A stretch of 64,000 nucleotides of DNA from Roseateles oligotrophus (GTDB lineage Bacteria > Pseudomonadota > Gammaproteobacteria > Burkholderiales > Burkholderiaceae_C). Where the stretch lies: assembly GCF_014204525.1 (NCBI RefSeq), contig NZ_JACHLP010000005.1, positions 218,326 to 282,325 of the forward strand. Reading direction: 5' to 3'. This document shows, piece by piece, positions 19,637-28,940 of the stretch (within the stretch, counting starts at the first letter, position 1; every line of letters starts with the position of its first letter). Made by a program: the position numbers and the translations under genes. The notes below the pieces were generated by a model, which did no database searches, was not told the origin of the DNA, and saw nothing but the letters and a program-made list of their open reading frames with translations.

Positions 19637-21295
19637 ATGCCTACCGACATCGAGATCGCCCAAGCCGCCACCCTGCACAAAATCCTGCCCCTCGCGCATC
19701 AAAAACTCGGCCTGCCCGAAGATGCGCTCAGCCCCATCGGGCATTACAAGGCCAAGCTCAGCCTGGCCCAGGTCGAGGCCTTGCAGGGCGAAAAAAACGG
19801 TCATCTGGTGCTGGTAACGGCGATTTCGCCCACACCGCCCGGCGAGGGCAAGACCACCACCACGGTGGGCCTGGGCGACGCGCTGAACCACATCGGCAAA
19901 CAAGCCATCATCTGCCTGCGCGAGCCTTCGCTAGGCCCCTGTTTTGGCATGAAGGGTGGCGCGGCCGGCGGCGGCCACGCCCAGGTCGTGCCGATGGAAG
20001 ACATCAATCTGCACTTCACCGGCGACTTCCACGCCATCGCCCTGGCCAACAACTTGCTGGCCGCGTTGATCGACAACCATATCCATCACGGTAACGCATT
20101 AGGTCTTGATGTGCGCCGCATCAGCTGGCGCCGGGTGGTGGACATGAACGACCGTGCCCTGCGCGAGATCACCGTGGGCCTGGGTGGCCCGGCCAATGGC
20201 TATCCGCGCCAGGACGGCTTTGACATCGTCGTCGCCTCCGAGGTGATGGCGATCCTGTGCCTGGCCACCAATATGGCCGATCTGCAGCGCCGCCTGGGCA
20301 ATATCGTCGTGGGCTTTACGGCGGCCAAACAGCCGGTCACGGCCCGCGAACTCAAGGCCGACGGCGCGATGACGGCCTTGTTGAAAGACGCGCTGGCGCC
20401 CAATCTGGTGCAGACCCTGGAGGGCAATCTGGCCTTCGTGCATGGCGGTCCCTTTGCCAATATCGCCCATGGCTGCAACTCGGTCATCGCCACCCAGACG
20501 GCGCTCAAGCTGGCCGACTATGTGGTCACCGAGGCCGGTTTTGGCGCCGATCTGGGGGCCGAAAAATTCATCGACATCAAATGCCGCAAGGCCGGCCTCA
20601 AGCCCGCTTGTGCCGTGCTGGTGGCCACGGTGCGTGCGCTCAAGTTCCACGGTGGCGGTGAGGGTTTGAACAGCCTGCAAGACGGCCTGGCCAATCTGCG
20701 TCGCCATGTGGAGAACATCCAGCAGCATTACGCGCTGCCGGTGGTGGTCTCCATCAACCGTTTTGATAGCGATACGGCGGAAGAGATTGCCATGATTCGC
20801 CAGGCCTGCGAGGCCCTGGGCGTGGCCTGCGTGCTGGCCACGCATTGGGCCGAGGGCGGGGCCGGTGCCGCGGCCCTGGCGCGCGAAGTGGTGGCCTTGT
20901 GCGAGGCGAGGGCGGCCAAACCCGCGGCCCAACTCTACCCGGACGAGGCGCCCCTGGCCGACAAGATCCGCGCCGTGGCCAGCAAGATTTACCGCGCCGT
21001 CGAAGTGCAATTCGAGCCCAAGGCCCAGGCCCAGTTGCAAGACTGGCAGGCCGCCGGCTGGGGCCATCTGCCGGTCTGCATCGCCAAGACACCTTACTCC
21101 TTCAGCAGCGATGCCAGCCTGCGTGGTGCCGCCAGCGGCCATGTGCTCAAGGTGCGCGAGCTGCGCCTGGCGGCCGGCGCCGAGTTTGTGGTGGCCATCT
21201 GCGGTGAGATCATGACCATGCCCGGCCTGCCCAAGCAGCCGGCCGCGGAGCGCATCGCGGTCGATGCGCAAGGCCGCATCACCGGCCTGTTCTAA
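19637..21295 (+). CDS. fhs: formate-tetrahydrofolate ligase
   Basis: A 552-residue ATP-dependent ligase that makes 10-formyltetrahydrofolate from formate. The ATP-binding loop is [18 protein letters not shown] (near residue 66), followed by [28 protein letters not shown]-type FTGDFHAI, and [21 protein letters not shown]. Length is at the family norm (about 555). The start at 19637 is followed by [16 protein letters not shown]. It stands behind a terminator and is probably transcribed on its own or with the MFS gene 8 bases downstream. Confidence 0.95.
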   Translation: MPTDIEIAQAATLHKILPLAHQKLGLPEDALSPIGHYKAKLSLAQVEALQGEKNGHLVLVTAISPTPPGEGKTTTTVGLGDALNHIGKQAIICLREPSLGPCFGMKGGAAGGGHAQVVPMEDINLHFTGDFHAIALANNLLAALIDNHIHHGNALGLDVRRISWRRVVDMNDRALREITVGLGGPANGYPRQDGFDIVVASEVMAILCLATNMADLQRRLGNIVVGFTAAKQPVTARELKADGAMTALLKDALAPNLVQTLEGNLAFVHGGPFANIAHGCNSVIATQTALKLADYVVTEAGFGADLGAEKFIDIKCRKAGLKPACAVLVATVRALKFHGGGEGLNSLQDGLANLRRHVENIQQHYALPVVVSINRFDSDTAEEIAMIRQACEALGVACVLATHWAEGGAGAAALAREVVALCEARAAKPAAQLYPDEAPLADKIRAVASKIYRAVEVQFEPKAQAQLQDWQAAGWGHLPVCIAKTPYSFSSDASLRGAASGHVLKVRELRLAAGAEFVVAICGEIMTMPGLPKQPAAERIAVDAQGRITGLF

Positions 21296-21303
21296 CCCCC
21301 CTC

Positions 21304-22593
21304 ATGCTCAAAAGCCTGGACGCCAAAACTCGCAGCCTGGGCCTGCCCTTTCGAGGGCTGCTCCTCAGCGAGGCCATGACCATCCTGGCCATGATGGTGG
21401 GCCATGTGGCCCTGCCCTGGTGGATCGTCGGCCATGGCGGTGCCGCCCACCTGGCCTTGTACGGCGTGGTGGCGGCGATCTCGGCCCTGTGCTTCACGCC
21501 CTTGCTCTCGCCCCTGGGTGATCGCCTGCCCAAGCCGCGGCTGATCCGCCTGGGTTTGGGGCTGCAGCTCGGTCTGGCTTTGTGCCTGGCCTTGCTGGCG
21601 AGCAGCGGGCTGTATCAGCTGCACTGGATCTTGCTGGTGAGCGTGCTGGGCGCGCTGGGCGGGGCCTTGATGGCGCCGGCCTCGATGAGCATCGCCGCCG
21701 AGCTGGTGCCTGCGCCCGACTTGCCCCAGGCCCTGAGCCTGCAGCGCAGCGCCCAGAGCCTGGGTCGCATCCTGGGCCCGGCCCTGGCCGGCGCGGCCCT
21801 GAGCCTGGGGACGGCTTGGGCTCTGTGGCTGCAGTGCGGCCTGATCGCCGGCGCCATCTGGGCGGTCTCGGCCATCCCGGCTATTTCTGCGGAGCAGCAC
21901 CGCGCTTCGCGCAAGAGTTGGCTGGGTGATTTGAGCCAGGGTCTGCGCGCTGCCTGGCAGATCCCGACCGAAAGAGCCTGGACCCTGGTGAGCCTGCTCT
22001 CCACCTGTTGTCTGCTGCCCGGCATCACCCTGCTGGTACCGCTGAAGATCAAGGCCATGGGCTTGTCCGGCGCCTGGCTGGGCGCGGCCGAAGCCGGCCT
22101 GGCCCTGGGCATGTTGCTCGGGGCCTTGGGCGTGGCGGCTTGGGTGAGCCGGCATATCGGGCGCTACACCATCCGTATTGCGGCCACGGTCGTGCAAGGC
22201 CTGGGCCTGCTGCTGGCGGGCTGGACGGAGCAGGGCCTGCTGCTGGTTGCGGCGCTCGCCCTGGTGGGCGTGGCCAATTCCTGCGGCGTGCTGGTCGGCC
22301 AGTCGCACCGCATGCTGGCCATTCCCCCAGAGTTTCGCTCCCGGCTCAATGCGGTCAGCATGATGAGCTTGCAACTGGCCGCCAGCTTGGGGCCGGCCTT
22401 GACCGGCCTGGCTCTGAGCAAGTACACGGTTAGCCAGGTGTATATGGGCATAGGCCTGGCGGCGGCACTCAGCAGCCTGGGCTTCTTCTGGGTGCCGGGC
22501 CTGCGCGAAATGTTTGCGCAAGATCATGAACAGGTGCGCGGCTGGTACGGGCACAAGCATCCGCATCTTTTTACCGACGCCATCCAGCGCTGA
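21304..22593 (+). CDS. MFS transporter
   Basis: A 429-residue membrane protein with about twelve hydrophobic segments in two halves. The loop LGDRLPKPRLIRLGLGLQLG between helices 2 and 3 matches the family-wide GxLaDrxGrr motif, and the middle loop is basic. It resembles the Bacteroidetes/proteobacterial enterobactin-exporter (EntS/MFS_3) type of drug or metabolite exporter, but the substrate cannot be told. It starts 8 bases after the fhs stop. Confidence 0.82.
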   Translation: MLKSLDAKTRSLGLPFRGLLLSEAMTILAMMVGHVALPWWIVGHGGAAHLALYGVVAAISALCFTPLLSPLGDRLPKPRLIRLGLGLQLGLALCLALLASSGLYQLHWILLVSVLGALGGALMAPASMSIAAELVPAPDLPQALSLQRSAQSLGRILGPALAGAALSLGTAWALWLQCGLIAGAIWAVSAIPAISAEQHRASRKSWLGDLSQGLRAAWQIPTERAWTLVSLLSTCCLLPGITLLVPLKIKAMGLSGAWLGAAEAGLALGMLLGALGVAAWVSRHIGRYTIRIAATVVQGLGLLLAGWTEQGLLLVAALALVGVANSCGVLVGQSHRMLAIPPEFRSRLNAVSMMSLQLAASLGPALTGLALSKYTVSQVYMGIGLAAALSSLGFFWVPGLREMFAQDHEQVRGWYGHKHPHLFTDAIQR

Positions 22594-22696
22594 GCGCCCC
22601 TGCTTCTCTGGCAAACTGAAGCCGCGCGGCGCGCTCCGGCAAGGAGCCCGTGGCGGCCCCCAACCCGCACTTTTGCTTCCAAGGAGATCCGGAACC

Positions 22697-23212
22697 ATGC
22701 GTCTTTCCCCTTCAGTCTTGCTCTTGTCCACCTGCTCGCTCCTGCTGATCGCAGGCTGCGCCACGCCGGAAGCCGGCGGGGCCAAACCGGGCACCGAGGA
22801 GCGTGTGGCTGACGCCGTCACCGCGCCCCTGCAAGACTTGAATCTGGTCAGGACCAAGATCCCCGAGATCCTGCAGCACGCCCACGAAGCGCCTTATCAA
22901 TTGCCCGGTGATGGCGCTTGCGCTGCCTTGAACACCGAGTTGGCCGCGCTGGAGCAGGCCCTGGGCCCGGACATCGATTCGCCCAAGCGCAAGGAGCAGC
23001 TGGACCTGCTGGCCAAGGGCGGCGTGGCCGCCGGCGACGCGGCTTTCGGCGCCTTGCGCAGCGCCAGCGAAAACCTGCTGCCCTTCCGGGGCTGGGTGCG
23101 CAAGCTGACCGGTGCCGAGCGGCATTCGGGTGAGGTGGCGGCGGCCCTGGTGGCCGGCCAGTCGCGCCGGGCATTTTTGCGTGGCGTGCATCTGGGCAAG
23201 AGCTGTTCCTGA
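22697..23212 (+). CDS. putative lipoprotein of unknown function
   Basis: A 171-residue protein with a clear lipoprotein signal (MRLSPSVLLLSTCSLLLIAGCATP; lipobox LIAGC, Cys21). The mature part is Ala/Leu-rich and mostly helical: a conserved-looking core (QDLNLVRTKIPEILQHA, APYQLP, CAALNTELAALEQALGPD) followed by an amphipathic AGDAAFGALRSASENLLPFRGWVRKLTGAERH segment seen in many short proteobacterial envelope proteins. AAGGAG lies about 12 bases before the start. I do not recognise a defined function. Confidence 0.75.
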   Translation: MRLSPSVLLLSTCSLLLIAGCATPEAGGAKPGTEERVADAVTAPLQDLNLVRTKIPEILQHAHEAPYQLPGDGACAALNTELAALEQALGPDIDSPKRKEQLDLLAKGGVAAGDAAFGALRSASENLLPFRGWVRKLTGAERHSGEVAAALVAGQSRRAFLRGVHLGKSCS

Positions 23213-23275
23213 ACCGCAGCGGACCCAGCGGCAGCCGACGTCTTTTCTGCCGCACGCGCTCCCAGGCCTGCCTGG

Positions 23276-23992
23276 CTAGAAACCCGCCAGCACGTCTTCC
23301 TTGATGCGTTGCAAGGTCCGCTCCTGCTCCATGTGCTTGAGGACCTCGCTGAGCTTGGGTACCAAGGCCGCGTGCTTTTTGTTGAGGTAGTGGTAGACAA
23401 AGAAGGAGGCCAGCGGCGGCAGCAGGACTTTGACGCCCTGGAACTGGTGCGCGCGCAAGGAGGCCAGGCCGGTGACGCGATTGGCCAGCACCAGCTCGCT
23501 GCGGCCGCGGTCCAGCTTGGTGAAGGCCTGGTGCATGGTCGCGACGGATTCGGCCTGCATGCCGAGCGTCTTTTCCTCGATGATCTTGATGCCTTTCACA
23601 AAGCCAATTTTGTAAGGCCTGAGGCTCTCCCAGCCCTCCACCTTGAAGGGTTCGAGCTTGGTGAAAACGACGATCTCATAGGTTTGCAGCGGGACCGGCA
23701 CCCTGATCAGCTGCGGGTAGCTCTTGTCGATACCCATCTTGCGGTAAAGCTCGCCGTCCGTCTCGCCCGAGTTGGCGCTGATCAGGGAGCGCTCGCCCGG
23801 CATGGCCTGCACTTCAAGCGCTATGCCCAGCCGCAGATAGGCTTCGCGCATCACGCGCTCCGCGATCAAGGTCGCGGGATCGCCTTCGAGCAAGGTGGAG
23901 ATGCGCATGAGGGGCTGCGCCCGGGCCGACTGCGGCAACAAGCCCAGCAGGCTGTATGCGCCCAAGAATGCCGTTTGTCTGCGATTCAGCAT
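23276..23992 (-). CDS. periplasmic solute-binding protein (family 3-like)
   Basis: A 238-residue secreted protein. The start at 23992 (MLNRRQTAFLGAYSLLGLL) gives a signal peptide ending at SARAQ; a longer frame to 24082 would bury it. The mature protein reads like a transporter substrate-binding domain (RISTLLEGDPATLIAERVMREAYLRLGIALEV, ELYRKMGIDKSYPQLIRVPVPL, NRVTGLASLRAHQF). These polar-amino-acid type proteins often lack their own permease. It is the last gene on the strand of the haem operon, 96 bases after the chaN-like gene, so co-transcription is possible but not certain. Confidence 0.72.
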   Translation of the reverse strand: MLNRRQTAFLGAYSLLGLLPQSARAQPLMRISTLLEGDPATLIAERVMREAYLRLGIALEVQAMPGERSLISANSGETDGELYRKMGIDKSYPQLIRVPVPLQTYEIVVFTKLEPFKVEGWESLRPYKIGFVKGIKIIEEKTLGMQAESVATMHQAFTKLDRGRSELVLANRVTGLASLRAHQFQGVKVLLPPLASFFVYHYLNKKHAALVPKLSEVLKHMEQERTLQRIKEDVLAGF

Positions 23993-24088
23993 CGGTATTC
24001 GCTCCCAAGCCTGCTCAGCAGCATATGCCTTTTTCATGCGCTTGCTCGATGTCCATGGCGCGCTCGCAGATACCGCTTGCATGGCTGA

Positions 24089-24991
24089 TTACTTGGGCTT
24101 GGCGGGCATCGTAAAACCTGCGCAGGGGTCCTCGCGACGAGGCGCGGGGCTGATCCACAGATAGTGATAGGGCGCCCCGGCCGTGGGGGCGCCCGGCTCG
24201 ACGAAGCCGATGCTGAGCAGCCTGCTTTGCCGCTGCTGTTCAGCCAAGAGCTGGGGGACGCCGTAGTCCAGCCGCACATGCCCGTTGCCGGCCAGCAAGA
24301 CGGCCGGCTTGGCGCCTTGCTCGGCGGCTTGCAGCATGCGCAAGGCCATGGCGGCGTCGCGTCCTCGCTGCGCCCAAACCATGCCGGCCAGCCTCGAGCC
24401 CGGCAGCTGGCCGCAGTGGCCCTGGATCAAGTCCGCCTCCAGCCTGGCTTGCGAGGAGCTGCCGAGCGGGGCCGGATCGCTCAGGGCCAGCAGCTCGGCC
24501 GGCATCGCAGGCCGGCCTTCGCGCGCCAGCCGGCGCGCCAGTTCCAGCGGGATATTGCCGCCCAGCAAAACCTGGTCCGCCTGTGCCAGGCCGGTGAAAA
24601 GAGGCTGGTGCATAGGCCATTGCCATTGTTTGGCGGCAAAGCCGGCCTGGCTGAGTTCGCTCAGCAGCTCGTCGCCGGGTTTGAGCCGCAGCTCGGCCGG
24701 GCTGGGCAGATGCTCCGCGACGACCCGGGCCGGCTGGCCCAGCTCGCGCAGCAGGGCGCCCCGTGCCCGGTGGTGATCGGGGTTGTCGTGCTGCTCGCCA
24801 AGCAGCACGAAGTCGCTGCGCCGCATCCGCTGCAGCAGCTCATCCCGGCTGATGCGCCGCCCGCTGGCGACCTCGACAATGTCTGCCGCCGGGCCCGACG
24901 CTTGCGCTGCGGGCTCAGGCGTCGCGCAGGCCTGCAGGCCAAGGCAGAGCAGGGCGGCCAGGGCCCCGCGAAAAGCGTTTTGTTTTTGCAT
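24089..24991 (-). CDS. ChaN-family haem-binding lipoprotein
   Basis: A 300-residue lipoprotein (LLCLGLQACATP, lipobox LQAC). The family core begins VVLLGEQHD-like FVLLGEQHDNPDHH, then VVAEHLPSP, and ends LLAGNGHVRLDYGVP. This is the ChaN/haem-binding uncharacterised domain (PF04187), shown in Campylobacter to bind haem dimers at the outer membrane. Its place 13 bases after fur, within the hmu operon, supports a role in haem uptake or storage. The start at 24991 is the ATG that precedes the signal sequence. Confidence 0.87.
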   Translation of the reverse strand: MQKQNAFRGALAALLCLGLQACATPEPAAQASGPAADIVEVASGRRISRDELLQRMRRSDFVLLGEQHDNPDHHRARGALLRELGQPARVVAEHLPSPAELRLKPGDELLSELSQAGFAAKQWQWPMHQPLFTGLAQADQVLLGGNIPLELARRLAREGRPAMPAELLALSDPAPLGSSSQARLEADLIQGHCGQLPGSRLAGMVWAQRGRDAAMALRMLQAAEQGAKPAVLLAGNGHVRLDYGVPQLLAEQQRQSRLLSIGFVEPGAPTAGAPYHYLWISPAPRREDPCAGFTMPAKPK

Positions 24992-25004
24992 GGATGTGTG
25001 GGCG

Positions 25005-25442
25005 TCAGCGGGCCTGGCACTCGGGCTTGGCGCAAATGCCGTAGAGCGCGAGTTCATGTGCTTGCAGCTGGAAGCCCCGGCCTTCGGCGACGGTTTTCTG
25101 GCGGCGCTCGATGTCCTCGTCGTAGAACTCCTCGACGCGGCCGCATTTGATGCAGACCAGATGGTCGTGGTGCTGGCCTTCATTGAGCTCGAAGACCGAC
25201 CTGCCGCCTTCGAAATGATGCCGCTCAAGCAGCCCCGCTTGTTCCAGCTGCAGCAGCACGCGATAGACCGTGGCCAGGCCGATCTCGGACCCATTGCTCA
25301 ACAGCAGTTTGAACAGGTCTTCGGCGGACAGATGGCGCTGCTCGGACTGCTGGAAGAGCTGCAGCACCTTGATGCGGGGAATGGTCGCTTTCAGACCATT
25401 GGTCTTGAGTTCCTGGATGTTGTCGGGAATGGTCTTGGACAT
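25005..25442 (-). CDS. fur: ferric uptake regulator Fur
   Basis: A 145-residue Fur-family repressor. The winged helix carries LKATIPRIKVLQLFQ and GLATVYRVLLQLEQAGLLERH (recognition helix). Metal-site features are HHDHLVC with CxxC (CIKCG, 93-region), a distal histidine in the QAHELALYG segment and a second CxxxxC near the C-terminus (CAKPEC). It is the eighth gene from the Fur box in the haem operon, which suggests feedback control, and it may be a second Fur beside a housekeeping copy elsewhere. The start at 25442 gives the usual Fur length. Confidence 0.93.
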   Translation of the reverse strand: MSKTIPDNIQELKTNGLKATIPRIKVLQLFQQSEQRHLSAEDLFKLLLSNGSEIGLATVYRVLLQLEQAGLLERHHFEGGRSVFELNEGQHHDHLVCIKCGRVEEFYDEDIERRQKTVAEGRGFQLQAHELALYGICAKPECQAR

Positions 25443-25483
25443 GGGCTTGGCGCTGGGTCGGTGCAGGAGTCGGTGGTTTGGGT

Positions 25484-26206
25484 TCATGGTGGGCTGGCCT
25501 GCAAGGCGAAGCGTACGGGGTATTCCACCCAGCTGCTGACGGCTTGCTCGCCCAGCCGGGCGGGCGTGAAGCGGCAAGCCCTGGCCACCTTGTGGGCGGC
25601 CTCGTCGAAGAGCCGCAGGCCGCTGCCTTGCTTGAGCTTGATTTCCGCGGCACGGCCTTGTTCGTCGACCTGCACCAGCAGGGTCACCAAGGCCTGCAAG
25701 CCTCGCTCGCGCAGCAAGCTGGGGTAGAAGCGTTCGGTGATTTGCGCCAGGCAGGGCTGGTGTTCCGGTGGCAGCGAGGCCTGGATCAAAGTCGAACTCG
25801 GGCTGGGGGCCGCGCTGGCTCTTGGGGGCGCGGGCTCGCGGCCCTGGCTTGCGGCGGGAGGCGCGGGGCGGCTGGCCTGGGCAGATGCCTCGGCCTCAAG
25901 AGGCTCAGCCGGTCTGGCCGCCTCCTTGGCCTGCGCTCTGGCTTGTTCGCTTGGCAAGCCCGGAGGCTGGGGCGGGGCTGTTGGGCGGGCCGCGGCTTGC
26001 AGGGGCGGGGCTTGCAGGGGCAGGGCTTTTGCGTGCTTGGGCGCCACGGCCGCCGGTGGCGCCGGCAGGATGCTCAAGCTGATCAGGCGGCCCTTGGCAA
26101 GCGCGCTTGGCGTGTGCGGACTGCCCGTCCAATTCAGCAGCATGCCGAGGGCGGCGAGATGAAGCAGGGCGCTGCCGAACAGGGCGGCCGAGTGCTGCCG
26201 CTTCAT
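25484..26206 (-). CDS. tonB: energy transducer TonB
   Basis: A 240-residue TonB protein. One N-terminal transmembrane anchor (residues about 7-26) is followed by a long Pro/Ala-rich periplasm-spanning region (about 48-138) and a C-terminal domain (YPSLLRERGLQALVTLLVQVD, GSGLRLFDEAAHKVARAC, WVEYPVRFAL). It couples the proton gradient to outer-membrane receptors. No exbB/exbD lies alongside, so it must share an ExbBD from elsewhere. Its start overlaps the hmuV stop by 4 bases, tying it to haem import. Confidence 0.92.
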   Translation of the reverse strand: MKRQHSAALFGSALLHLAALGMLLNWTGSPHTPSALAKGRLISLSILPAPPAAVAPKHAKALPLQAPPLQAAARPTAPPQPPGLPSEQARAQAKEAARPAEPLEAEASAQASRPAPPAASQGREPAPPRASAAPSPSSTLIQASLPPEHQPCLAQITERFYPSLLRERGLQALVTLLVQVDEQGRAAEIKLKQGSGLRLFDEAAHKVARACRFTPARLGEQAVSSWVEYPVRFALQASPP

Positions 26207-26985
26207 CGGGCTTGCGCCATGGCCCGGGGCCGGCTGGCCAGCACCGCCAGCCCTTCAGCGTCCTGCAGCAGGCGCAAGCGCATGCCGTAGAGCTGCTCCA
26301 GCAAGGGCAGGACGGCGGGGATGGCATCGCAATCGGCCAGCAGGCCGCCGTCCTTGACCATGCAGAGGCGCTCGAAATGGTTCATGGCCAGGTTCAGGTC
26401 GTGCAGGACCGCCACCAGCGCATGCCCGCGTTCCTGGGCGAAATTGGCGATGGCCTGCATCAGGTCCAGGCTCAGGCCAGGGTCCATGGCCGCCAGCGGC
26501 TCGTCCACCAGCAGCAGGCCCCCGCCTTCGTCCCAGAGCTGGGCGAACACCCGTGCCAGCTGAACCCGAGCCTGCTCGCCGCCGGAGAGGGTGTCGAAGC
26601 GGCGCCCGAGGAGATGGCCCGCCTGTGCCTGCAGCAAGGCGCTCTGCACAATCCTGGCTTGCTCCTTGTCGGCGGGCCGGGCCACCCGCCCGAGCGCCAC
26701 GACCAGTTCGACCGGCAGGCCGAAGGCCACCGCATGCTGCTGAGGCAGGACGGCACGCCGCCGCGCCAGATCGGCCGCCGTCCAGGCCTTGAGTTCGACA
26801 CCGTCCAGCCGCAGGCTGCCCGAGCTGGGCGGCAGCTCGCGCGCCATCAGCTTGAGCAGGCTGGACTTGCCGGCGCCACTGGGCCCCAGGATGGCCATGC
26901 GCTCGCCGGCGGCCAGCCGCAGGCTGAAGGGCCCGAGGGAGCGGGCGCCGAGGCGAAGCGTGGCTTGCTGCAGATGAAGAAGCAT
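26203..26985 (-). CDS. hmuV: haemin ABC transporter ATP-binding protein HmuV
   Basis: A 260-residue ABC ATPase. Walker A is GPSGAGKSS (near residue 34), Q-loop AVLPQQHAV, signature LSGGEQARVQLARV, Walker B LLLVDEPLAAMD, and H-loop VLHDLNLA. PQQ followed by a DLN switch is typical of FecE/HmuV importers. The start at ATG 26985 (MLLHLQQATLRLG) lies 2 bases after the hmuU stop; the open frame upstream of it is the shadow of hmuU. It powers haem import through HmuU. Confidence 0.95.
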   Translation of the reverse strand: MLLHLQQATLRLGARSLGPFSLRLAAGERMAILGPSGAGKSSLLKLMARELPPSSGSLRLDGVELKAWTAADLARRRAVLPQQHAVAFGLPVELVVALGRVARPADKEQARIVQSALLQAQAGHLLGRRFDTLSGGEQARVQLARVFAQLWDEGGGLLLVDEPLAAMDPGLSLDLMQAIANFAQERGHALVAVLHDLNLAMNHFERLCMVKDGGLLADCDAIPAVLPLLEQLYGMRLRLLQDAEGLAVLASRPRAMAQAR

Positions 26986-26987
26986 GC

Positions 26988-28055
26988 TCAGGCGCTCCCC
27001 ATGCGCCGAACGGAGCCACGCAGCAATAGCAGGAACCAGGGCGCGCCGATCAGGGCGGTGAAGATGCCCACCGGGATCTCGGCCGGCACGGCCAGGGTGC
27101 GCGCCAGCGTGTCGGCCAGCAGCAGCAGCAGGGCGCCGACCAGCATGGCGCAGGGCATCAGCTGCCGCTGGTCCGCACCCACCCATTGCCGCGCCAGATG
27201 CGGCGCCATCAGGCCGATAAAGCCTATGCTGCCGCACCAGGCGACGCAGAGCGCGCTGAGCAGGGCGACACAGGCAATCGCAATCCCGCGCAGCCGCTGC
27301 ACATTGACCCCGACATGGCCGGCCGCCGACTCGCCCAGTGCCAGCGCATTGAGCTGGGGGGCCAGGCGCCGGGCCAGGCCAGCGATGCCAAGCAGGGCAA
27401 GGGCCGTGATGACGAACATGGTCCAGTTGGCGCCGGCCACTGAGCCCAGGGTCCAGAAGCTGAGCGAGCGCAGCTGCTCGTCGCTGGCCAGATGGCTGCA
27501 CAGGCCCACCACGGCAAAGGCCAGGGCCTGGATGGCCAGGCCGCTGAGCAGCAGGGCGGCGATGGAGCCCGGCGCCAGCCAGCGCGCCAGCCGCTCCAGC
27601 CCGAAGCAGACCGAGAGCGCACCGGCAAAGCCGACCATGGGCAGCAACCACAGCCGCCATTCGGCCGGCAGGGCGAGCTGCAGGCCGGCGAACACGGTCA
27701 GGCTCAGCGCCACGGCGGCGGCGGCGCCGCTGGTGACGCCCAGCAGGGCCGGGTCGGCCATGGGGTTGCGGAACAAGGCCTGGCTGAGCGCCCCGGCCAG
27801 GCCCAGGGCCGCGCCGGCCGCGGCCGCCAGCAGCAGACGCGGCAGGCGCAGCTGCCACAGCACATGGGCGCCGGCGCTGCCGGCCTCGCCGCTCCAGGGG
27901 CCGGCCAGCCAGTCGGCGGCGGCGATCTGCACGGCGCCCAGCTGGCTGGTGAGCAGCAGCGTGGCCAGCAAGGCCAGCAGCAGCCAGGCCGAGGGCCGCC
28001 AGCGCCTGGCCGCCCGGCTGGGGTGCAGGCCCAAAGGGGGGTAGAGGCTGCTCAT
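26988..28055 (-). CDS. hmuU: haemin ABC transporter permease HmuU
   Basis: A 355-residue FecCD-family permease with eight to ten membrane segments. Typical blocks are RLPRLLLAAAAGAALGLAGA, QALFRNPMADPALLGVTSGA and, near the C-terminus, CGSIGFIGLMAPHLAR with WVGADQRQLMP, which form the coupling region to the ATPase. It lies between the binding protein HmuT (12 bases upstream) and HmuV (2 bases downstream). It moves haem from HmuT into the cytoplasm. Confidence 0.95.
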   Translation of the reverse strand: MSSLYPPLGLHPSRAARRWRPSAWLLLALLATLLLTSQLGAVQIAAADWLAGPWSGEAGSAGAHVLWQLRLPRLLLAAAAGAALGLAGALSQALFRNPMADPALLGVTSGAAAAVALSLTVFAGLQLALPAEWRLWLLPMVGFAGALSVCFGLERLARWLAPGSIAALLLSGLAIQALAFAVVGLCSHLASDEQLRSLSFWTLGSVAGANWTMFVITALALLGIAGLARRLAPQLNALALGESAAGHVGVNVQRLRGIAIACVALLSALCVAWCGSIGFIGLMAPHLARQWVGADQRQLMPCAMLVGALLLLLADTLARTLAVPAEIPVGIFTALIGAPWFLLLLRGSVRRMGSA

Positions 28056-28067
28056 CGCGCTAACTCC

Positions 28068-28940
28068 TCAGCCGACCGGGTACAAGGCCTGGGCCAGGCG
28101 CAGCACGGCCTGCGGCAGGCGCGGGCCGAAGCCCAGCAGCTCCAGGGCCTCGAAGGACAGGACGCGCTGGGCGCGGCCGGCCGGGGTCTGTGCCAGGCCG
28201 GGCAGCTTGAGCAGCGCCTGGATGCCGCCGGCCGCCGCCACGCCCTGGTCGGTGAACAGCAGCACATCCGGGGCGGCGGCAATCGCCGCCTCGGGCGTCA
28301 GCAGCTTGTACCCGGTAAAGCCCTGGACGGCGTTGACGGCGCCGGCGTAGCCCAGCATGGCGTCGGCCGCCGTGTCCTGGCCGGCGATGCGCACCTGGTT
28401 CATGCCGTGCGAGAGCACAAACATCACCCGCGGCGGCTTGCGCTGCTGGCGTAACGCCTGGATCTGCGTCTGGCTTTGCTGCCACTGCGCCGTCAAGCGC
28501 TCCGCCAAGGCCTGGGCCGCGGCCTGGCGTTGCAGCAGCTGGCCCAATTGGCGGCAGCGCTCGATCAAGCCCTCGAAGCGGTGCTCGGCGCGCAGCACAT
28601 GCAGGGGCACGCGCGCGGCCTCCAGCTGGCGCAGCACGGCCGGCGGGCCGGCGTCCTCGGTGGCGACGATCAGGCTGGGCTTGAGCGAGAGCAGACCCTC
28701 GGCGGCCAGGCTGCGGGCATAGCCGACCTGGGGCAGGCGGGTGGCGGCGGCGGGAAAGAGCGAGGTGCTGTCCACGCCGACCAGCAATTGCTGCAGACCC
28801 AGCTCGTAGACCAGCTCGGTCAGGGCACCGCCGATGCTGATGAGGCGGGGGGGCGTGGCCTGCGCCGTGGCCAGGCCGGGCAGGGCAGCGGCGCCGCCGG
28901 CCAGCAATAATTGGCGGCGTGAAAGCAGGCTCAGGCGCAT
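28068..28940 (-). CDS. hmuT: haemin-binding periplasmic protein HmuT
   Basis: A 290-residue class III (Fe/B12-type) solute-binding protein. The signal has an RR pair (SRRQLLLAGG) and ends near ATAQA, so Tat or Sec export is possible. The mature part follows the family order: PRLISIGGALTELVYELG, LPQVGYARSLAAEGLLSLKPSLIVA, the long linking helix, and AMLGYAGAVNAVQGFTGYK. The start overlaps the end of hmuS by 10 bases. Confidence 0.93.
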   Translation of the reverse strand: MRLSLLSRRQLLLAGGAAALPGLATAQATPPRLISIGGALTELVYELGLQQLLVGVDSTSLFPAAATRLPQVGYARSLAAEGLLSLKPSLIVATEDAGPPAVLRQLEAARVPLHVLRAEHRFEGLIERCRQLGQLLQRQAAAQALAERLTAQWQQSQTQIQALRQQRKPPRVMFVLSHGMNQVRIAGQDTAADAMLGYAGAVNAVQGFTGYKLLTPEAAIAAAPDVLLFTDQGVAAAGGIQALLKLPGLAQTPAGRAQRVLSFEALELLGFGPRLPQAVLRLAQALYPVG